From positions 1-7,783 of the forward strand of contig JAITJY010000155.1 in assembly GCA_031278675.1 (NCBI GenBank): DNA of 7,783 nt. Direction: 5' to 3'. The notes below the pieces were generated by a model. The model made no database searches. It was not told the origin of the DNA and saw only the letters and a list, made by a program, of their open reading frames with translations. Positions 5,692 through 7,783 of the stretch are shown piece by piece. The DNA comes from Bifidobacteriaceae bacterium (GTDB lineage: Bacteria; Actinomycetota; Actinomycetes; Actinomycetales; WQXJ01). Position 1 is the first letter of the stretch; the number at the start of each line of letters is the position of its first letter. A program made the translations under genes and the position numbers.

Positions 5692-7290
5692 ATGACCCTC
5701 TTGAACAGCACACCGACCCGCTCCAAACGCCTTGACCAACTCAGTTTCAATCGGCTCCACGCCCGCCTGGTCTGGGGCTCAGGGATTGGTTGGGCCATGG
5801 ACGCAATGGATGTGGGGCTGATCTCCTTCATCATGGTCGCATTGCCCGAAAGCTGGAACATGGCCCCCCAGGACAAGTCCTGGATCGCCGCTGCGGGCTT
5901 CATGGGGATGGCGATCGGCGCATCTGTCGGCGGGTTGGTCGCGGACCGATTGGGCCGCCGCCAAGTCTTCGCCGTCACCCTCCTGGTCTACGGCTTGGCC
6001 ACGGGCGCCAGCGCTCTGGCCTGGGGCGTCGGCGCCCTGATCGCGTTGCGGTTCGTGGTGGGCCTGGGTCTGGGCGCGGAACTGCCCGTCGCATCCACCC
6101 TGGTCAGCGAGTTCTCGCCGCCGCGCATCCGTGGCCGGGTGATCGTCTGGCTGGAGGCGTTCTGGGCCCTCGGCTGGACCGCCGCCGCCCTGATCGGGTA
6201 CTTTATCGCCGCGCCCACCGGGCTCTTCGGTGCCAATGGCTGGCGCTGGGCGCTCGTGGTTGGCGCCGCGCCCGCCCTCTATGCGGTGTTCGTGCGCCGC
6301 TCCCTGCCCGAGTCCGTCCGCTTCAACGAGTCCAAAGGCCGTTTCGCCGAAGCCGAAGCCGCCGTCCAGGCCTTCGAAGCCGCCGCCAGGACCAAGAACC
6401 GCCCCGAAGATGCCGACCCCAGCGCCGCCCGCCCCGACAACCCCCCCGCCGGCACCAAGAACCGCCCCCACGATGCCGACCCCAGCGCCCCCAGCCCCGC
6501 CAACACCCCCGCCGGCACCAAGAACCGCCCCGACGATGCCGACCCCAGCGCCCCCGGCCCCGCCGACCCCGCGTACTCCACCAAACACAGCGCAGCCGCC
6601 GCACCGGCGCCCCGTCCCCACGGCCAACGCTGGATGGAAGCGGGACGGGAAAGGACGGCATCGGGCGAGGGGGAGGCGGTGCGCGAGGCGGCCCGCGCCC
6701 ACCCGCGCGCCTTGTTCACCGGCGGCATGGCGCGGCGCACGGCGGCGATCTGGGCGGTCTGGTTCTGCGTCAACTTCGCCTACTACGGCGCGTTCACCTG
6801 GCTGCCGAGCCTCCTGGTGGCCGATGGCGTTGCCGTCACCAAGTCGCTCGGCTACACGCTGATCATCACGTTGGCGCAACTCCCGGGCTATGCGTGTGCG
6901 GCGTGGCTGATTGAACTCTGGGGCCGGCGCGTCACGCTGGCGGTGGTCCTGGTGGGAGCGGCGGGGGCAGCGGGACTGTTCGCGGGGGCGCAGGGAGCGG
7001 CTGGGATAATCGGCGCTGGGATGACGCTGAGCTTCTTCAACCTGGGCGCCGGGGGCGCCCTGTACGCCATCACCCCGGAGATCTATCCCACGCCGCTGCG
7101 GGGCACCGGTGCGGGCTGGGCGGCCGGGTTTGGGCGGCTAGCGTCAATTGTCACGACGCTGGTGACCATCCCTCTGCACACGGCTCTGGGCACGGGACCG
7201 GTCTTCGTGTTGTTCGCGGGCTGCTTCATTGTGGCGGCGGCCGCCGCCTGGGCCCTCCCGGAGATGCGCGGCCAAGTCCTGGATGATTGA
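5692..7290 (+). CDS. niaP: Major facilitator superfamily transporter, NiaP-like (probable nicotinate/metabolite:H+ symporter)
   Basis: A 532-residue membrane transporter with two six-helix halves, about residues 22-205 and 350-525. MFS motif A is GLVADRLGRR (81-90), with a degenerate copy at 406-412 (IELWGRR). The segments GWAMDAMDVG (33-42), GAELPVASTLVSE (128-140), RGRVIVWLEAFWALGW (147-162), WFCVNFAYYG (357-366), TLAQLPGY (393-400) and SFFNLGAGG (447-455) match the Bacillus subtilis niacin transporter NiaP (YceI) as I remember it. The likely role is uptake of nicotinate or a related small acid for NAD synthesis; a benzoate-type or sugar-type substrate cannot be excluded. The loop between helices 6 and 7 (about 210-346) is several times longer than in typical family members and contains three 21-residue repeats beginning TKNRP. 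The gene stands alone and divergent from ftsK. Confidence 0.88.
   Translation: MTLLNSTPTRSKRLDQLSFNRLHARLVWGSGIGWAMDAMDVGLISFIMVALPESWNMAPQDKSWIAAAGFMGMAIGASVGGLVADRLGRRQVFAVTLLVYGLATGASALAWGVGALIALRFVVGLGLGAELPVASTLVSEFSPPRIRGRVIVWLEAFWALGWTAAALIGYFIAAPTGLFGANGWRWALVVGAAPALYAVFVRRSLPESVRFNESKGRFAEAEAAVQAFEAAARTKNRPEDADPSAARPDNPPAGTKNRPHDADPSAPSPANTPAGTKNRPDDADPSAPGPADPAYSTKHSAAAAPAPRPHGQRWMEAGRERTASGEGEAVREAARAHPRALFTGGMARRTAAIWAVWFCVNFAYYGAFTWLPSLLVADGVAVTKSLGYTLIITLAQLPGYACAAWLIELWGRRVTLAVVLVGAAGAAGLFAGAQGAAGIIGAGMTLSFFNLGAGGALYAITPEIYPTPLRGTGAGWAAGFGRLASIVTTLVTIPLHTALGTGPVFVLFAGCFIVAAAAAWALPEMRGQVLDD
6391..6579. repeat. Three tandem 63-bp repeats in the central loop of the transporter gene
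   Basis: Units 6391-6453, 6454-6516 and 6517-6579 each begin with ACCAAGAACCGCCCC and encode 21 residues of the type TKNRPxDADPSAxxP. They correspond to residues 234-296 in the cytoplasmic loop between transmembrane helices 6 and 7. The unit keeps frame. The first half of each unit is much better conserved than the second. Confidence 0.92.
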
Positions 7291-7442
7291 TTCCCGGGGT
7301 TTGTTGGCGGTCGTGGGTGGTCAGCGATCTCTGACGCGGAACGGCCACCGCGAGGGTCTACGTGGGGCGGTGGGGTGGTTTTGGGCTGGTCGGGTGGCGC
7401 GGGGCCTTGAGCAAAGTCGGCCCGCGCCTGGCGCTGTCTGCG
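7291..7442. other. Non-coding stretch after the transporter gene
   Basis: No gene with a ribosome binding site or a protein-like composition is visible here. The stretch holds a small dyad GTCAG-cgatct-CTGAC near 7320-7335 and the stronger hairpin at 7396-7428. It leads into the A+T-rich motif array. Confidence 0.6.
7396..7428 (+). terminator. GC-rich hairpin, possible terminator of the niaP-like gene
   Basis: GGCGCGGGGCC (7396-7406) and GGCCCGCGCC (7419-7428) pair over ten bases with one bulged G around a 12-base loop. It lies about 105 bases after the transporter stop codon. There is no run of T after it, so it is not a classical intrinsic terminator, though actinobacterial terminators often lack that run. 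It may equally be a structural element of the repeat region. Confidence 0.4.
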
Positions 7443-7446
7443 GCGT

Positions 7447-7468
7447 CGAGTGTTTCAATTTATCTCCT
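7447..7468 (+). repeat. A+T-rich motif, copy A
   Basis: Core GAGTGTTTCAATTTATCTCC preceded by C and followed by T. Its A+T-rich core stands out sharply in G+C-rich DNA. It is separated from copy B by nine bases (TTCCGGTGG). Five copies occur in the last 340 bases of the window and none elsewhere in it. Confidence 0.92.
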
Positions 7469-7477
7469 TTCCGGTGG

Positions 7478-7499
7478 CGAGTGTTTCAATTTATCTCCT
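7478..7499 (+). repeat. A+T-rich motif, copy B
   Basis: Identical core to copy A. It is also the left arm of the large inverted repeat with copy C, because the match continues into the following GCCC. Confidence 0.92.
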
Positions 7500-7544
7500 G
7501 CCCAACCAAGCCCAGCGCTCTGACCTGCGGTGATACTGCGGGCG

Positions 7545-7565
7545 GGAGATAAATTGAAACACTCG
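7545..7565 (-). repeat. A+T-rich motif, copy C (inverted)
   Basis: The plus strand here is the reverse complement of the core found in copies A and B, unchanged over 21 bases. It is the only inverted copy visible. It abuts the first 42-bp repeat with a two-base overlap (CG). Confidence 0.92.
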
Positions 7566-7689
7566 CGGCCCCAAGCCAACGAGTTGGTACGCCCGGCGAG
7601 CCCAGCGCGGCCCCAATCCGACGAGTTGGCACGCTCGGCGAGCCCATCGCGGCCCCAAGCAGATGAGTTGGCACGCTCGACGGGCCCTT
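7564..7689. repeat. Three tandem 42-bp repeats
   Basis: Units 7564-7605, 7606-7647 and 7648-7689 each begin CGCGGCCCCAA and share GAGTTGG, ACGC and GAGCCC-type blocks. A truncated fourth unit (CGCGGC) begins at 7690. The first unit contains CCAAC-ga-GTTGG, a short dyad that decays in the later units. On the minus strand the array gives a 14-residue periodic reading, but no credible gene start or ribosome binding site supports translation. Confidence 0.9.
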
Positions 7690-7705
7690 CGCGGCTGCAG
7701 CCGCG
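7690..7705. repeat. 16-bp perfect palindrome
   Basis: CGCGGCTGCAGCCGCG is its own reverse complement. It sits exactly between the end of the third 42-bp unit and motif copy D. The corresponding place in front of copy A is not palindromic. Confidence 0.9.
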
Positions 7706-7706
7706 T

Positions 7707-7728
7707 CGAGTGTTTCAATTTATCTCCT
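7707..7728 (+). repeat. A+T-rich motif, copy D
   Basis: Same core and same orientation as copy A, 260 bases further on. It is separated from copy E by the same nine bases. Confidence 0.92.
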
Positions 7729-7737
7729 TTCCGGTGG

Positions 7738-7759
7738 CGAGTGTTTCAATTTATCTCCT
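7738..7759 (+). repeat. A+T-rich motif, copy E
   Basis: Same core and same orientation as copy B, 260 bases further on. Whether an inverted partner like copy C follows cannot be seen because the window ends 24 bases later. Confidence 0.92.
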
Positions 7760-7783
7760 GCCCAACCAAGCCCAGCGCTCTGA

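Larger units (their letters stand above)
7443..7523. repeat. 81-bp direct repeat, first copy (partner at 7703-7783)
   Basis: This block is identical by eye to 7703-7783, with an exact offset of 260 bases. It contains two copies of the A+T-rich motif (7447-7468 and 7478-7499) 31 bases apart, followed by a 24-base tail ending CTCTGA. Identity begins at 7443 and continues to the right edge of the window, so the true repeat may be longer. Confidence 0.93.
7478..7565. repeat. 26-bp inverted repeat around a 36-base loop (motif copies B and C)
   Basis: Left arm 7478-7503 and right arm 7540-7565 are reverse complements over 26 bases with one mismatch. The 36-base loop is 7504-7539. In RNA or single-stranded DNA this would make a very stable stem, and in double-stranded DNA a potential cruciform. 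No T-run follows the right arm, so it is not called a terminator. Confidence 0.85.
7703..7783. repeat. 81-bp direct repeat, second copy (runs to the window edge)
   Basis: Matches 7443-7523 base for base by eye. Because identity is still perfect at the last base of the window, the repeat, and perhaps the whole 260-bp unit, may continue outside. Confidence 0.93.

Noticed and set aside
5779..6879. Minus-strand frame antisense to the transporter
   Set aside because: It shows no domain or ribosome binding site, and the opposite strand encodes a clear MFS protein across the same bases.
7581..7680. Sigma-54 type promoters in the 42-bp units (GTTGGCACGC)
   Set aside because: The TTGC-type -12 element is absent at the required spacing, and sigma-54 is not expected in actinobacteria.
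7491..7718. Minus-strand reading frame giving a 14-residue periodic peptide
   Set aside because: It is just the translation of the 42-bp repeats and the A+T-rich motif. There is no ribosome binding site, and its composition is unlike the real proteins here.
7500..7766. Integron attC-like site (GCCCAAC fits the RYYYAAC core at 7500 and 7760)
   Set aside because: No matching GTTRRRY partner at the right spacing was found, and no integrase or gene cassette is visible.
7447..7783. A+T-rich repeats as a CRISPR array
   Set aside because: Repeat intervals are 31, about 67 and 260 bp, one copy is inverted, and the shortest gap is nine bases and identical in both pairs. There are no unique spacers of regular length and no cas gene.

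Overview
The window is strongly G+C-rich and reads as chromosomal DNA of an actinobacterium. The best evidence is the adjacent, co-directional pair ftsK then pgsA, an arrangement typical of Actinobacteria, together with the Ala/Pro/Gly-rich style of the proteins. I cannot name a genus. Three complete protein genes are well supported, and the first bases of a fourth gene appear at the left edge.

Layout from left to right. Positions 1-4 (minus strand) hold only the start codon of a gene that leaves the window; it is recognised from a strong ribosome binding site. Positions 79-2043 (minus) encode PgsA, a phosphatidylglycerophosphate synthase whose normal catalytic domain of about 195 residues is followed by an extraordinary Pro/Ala/Gly-rich tail of about 455 residues. 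Positions 2064-5330 (minus) encode the FtsK/SpoIIIE DNA translocase, with an expanded Gly/Ala-rich linker. The two genes are 20 bases apart and surely form one operon. Positions 5331-5691 are a divergent intergenic region with six 11-bp tandem repeats and a small A+T-rich promoter-like island. Positions 5692-7290 (plus) encode a major facilitator transporter of the NiaP (niacin transporter) type, with a repeat-built insertion in its central cytoplasmic loop. Positions 7291-7783 contain no convincing gene. They hold a GC-rich hairpin and then a structured array: five copies of an A+T-rich motif of about 21 bp, a 26-bp inverted repeat, three 42-bp tandem repeats, a 16-bp perfect palindrome, and an 81-bp block that recurs exactly 260 bp later and runs off the right edge.

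FtsK (chromosome segregation at the septum) and PgsA (anionic phospholipid synthesis) are both membrane-associated housekeeping functions. The NiaP-like protein would import nicotinate or a related compound for NAD synthesis and is transcribed separately. The unusual features are the repeats. All three complete proteins carry tandem-repeat-derived low-complexity segments, and both larger non-coding regions carry short tandem repeats. The 3' array is the part of the window I can least explain with known families.
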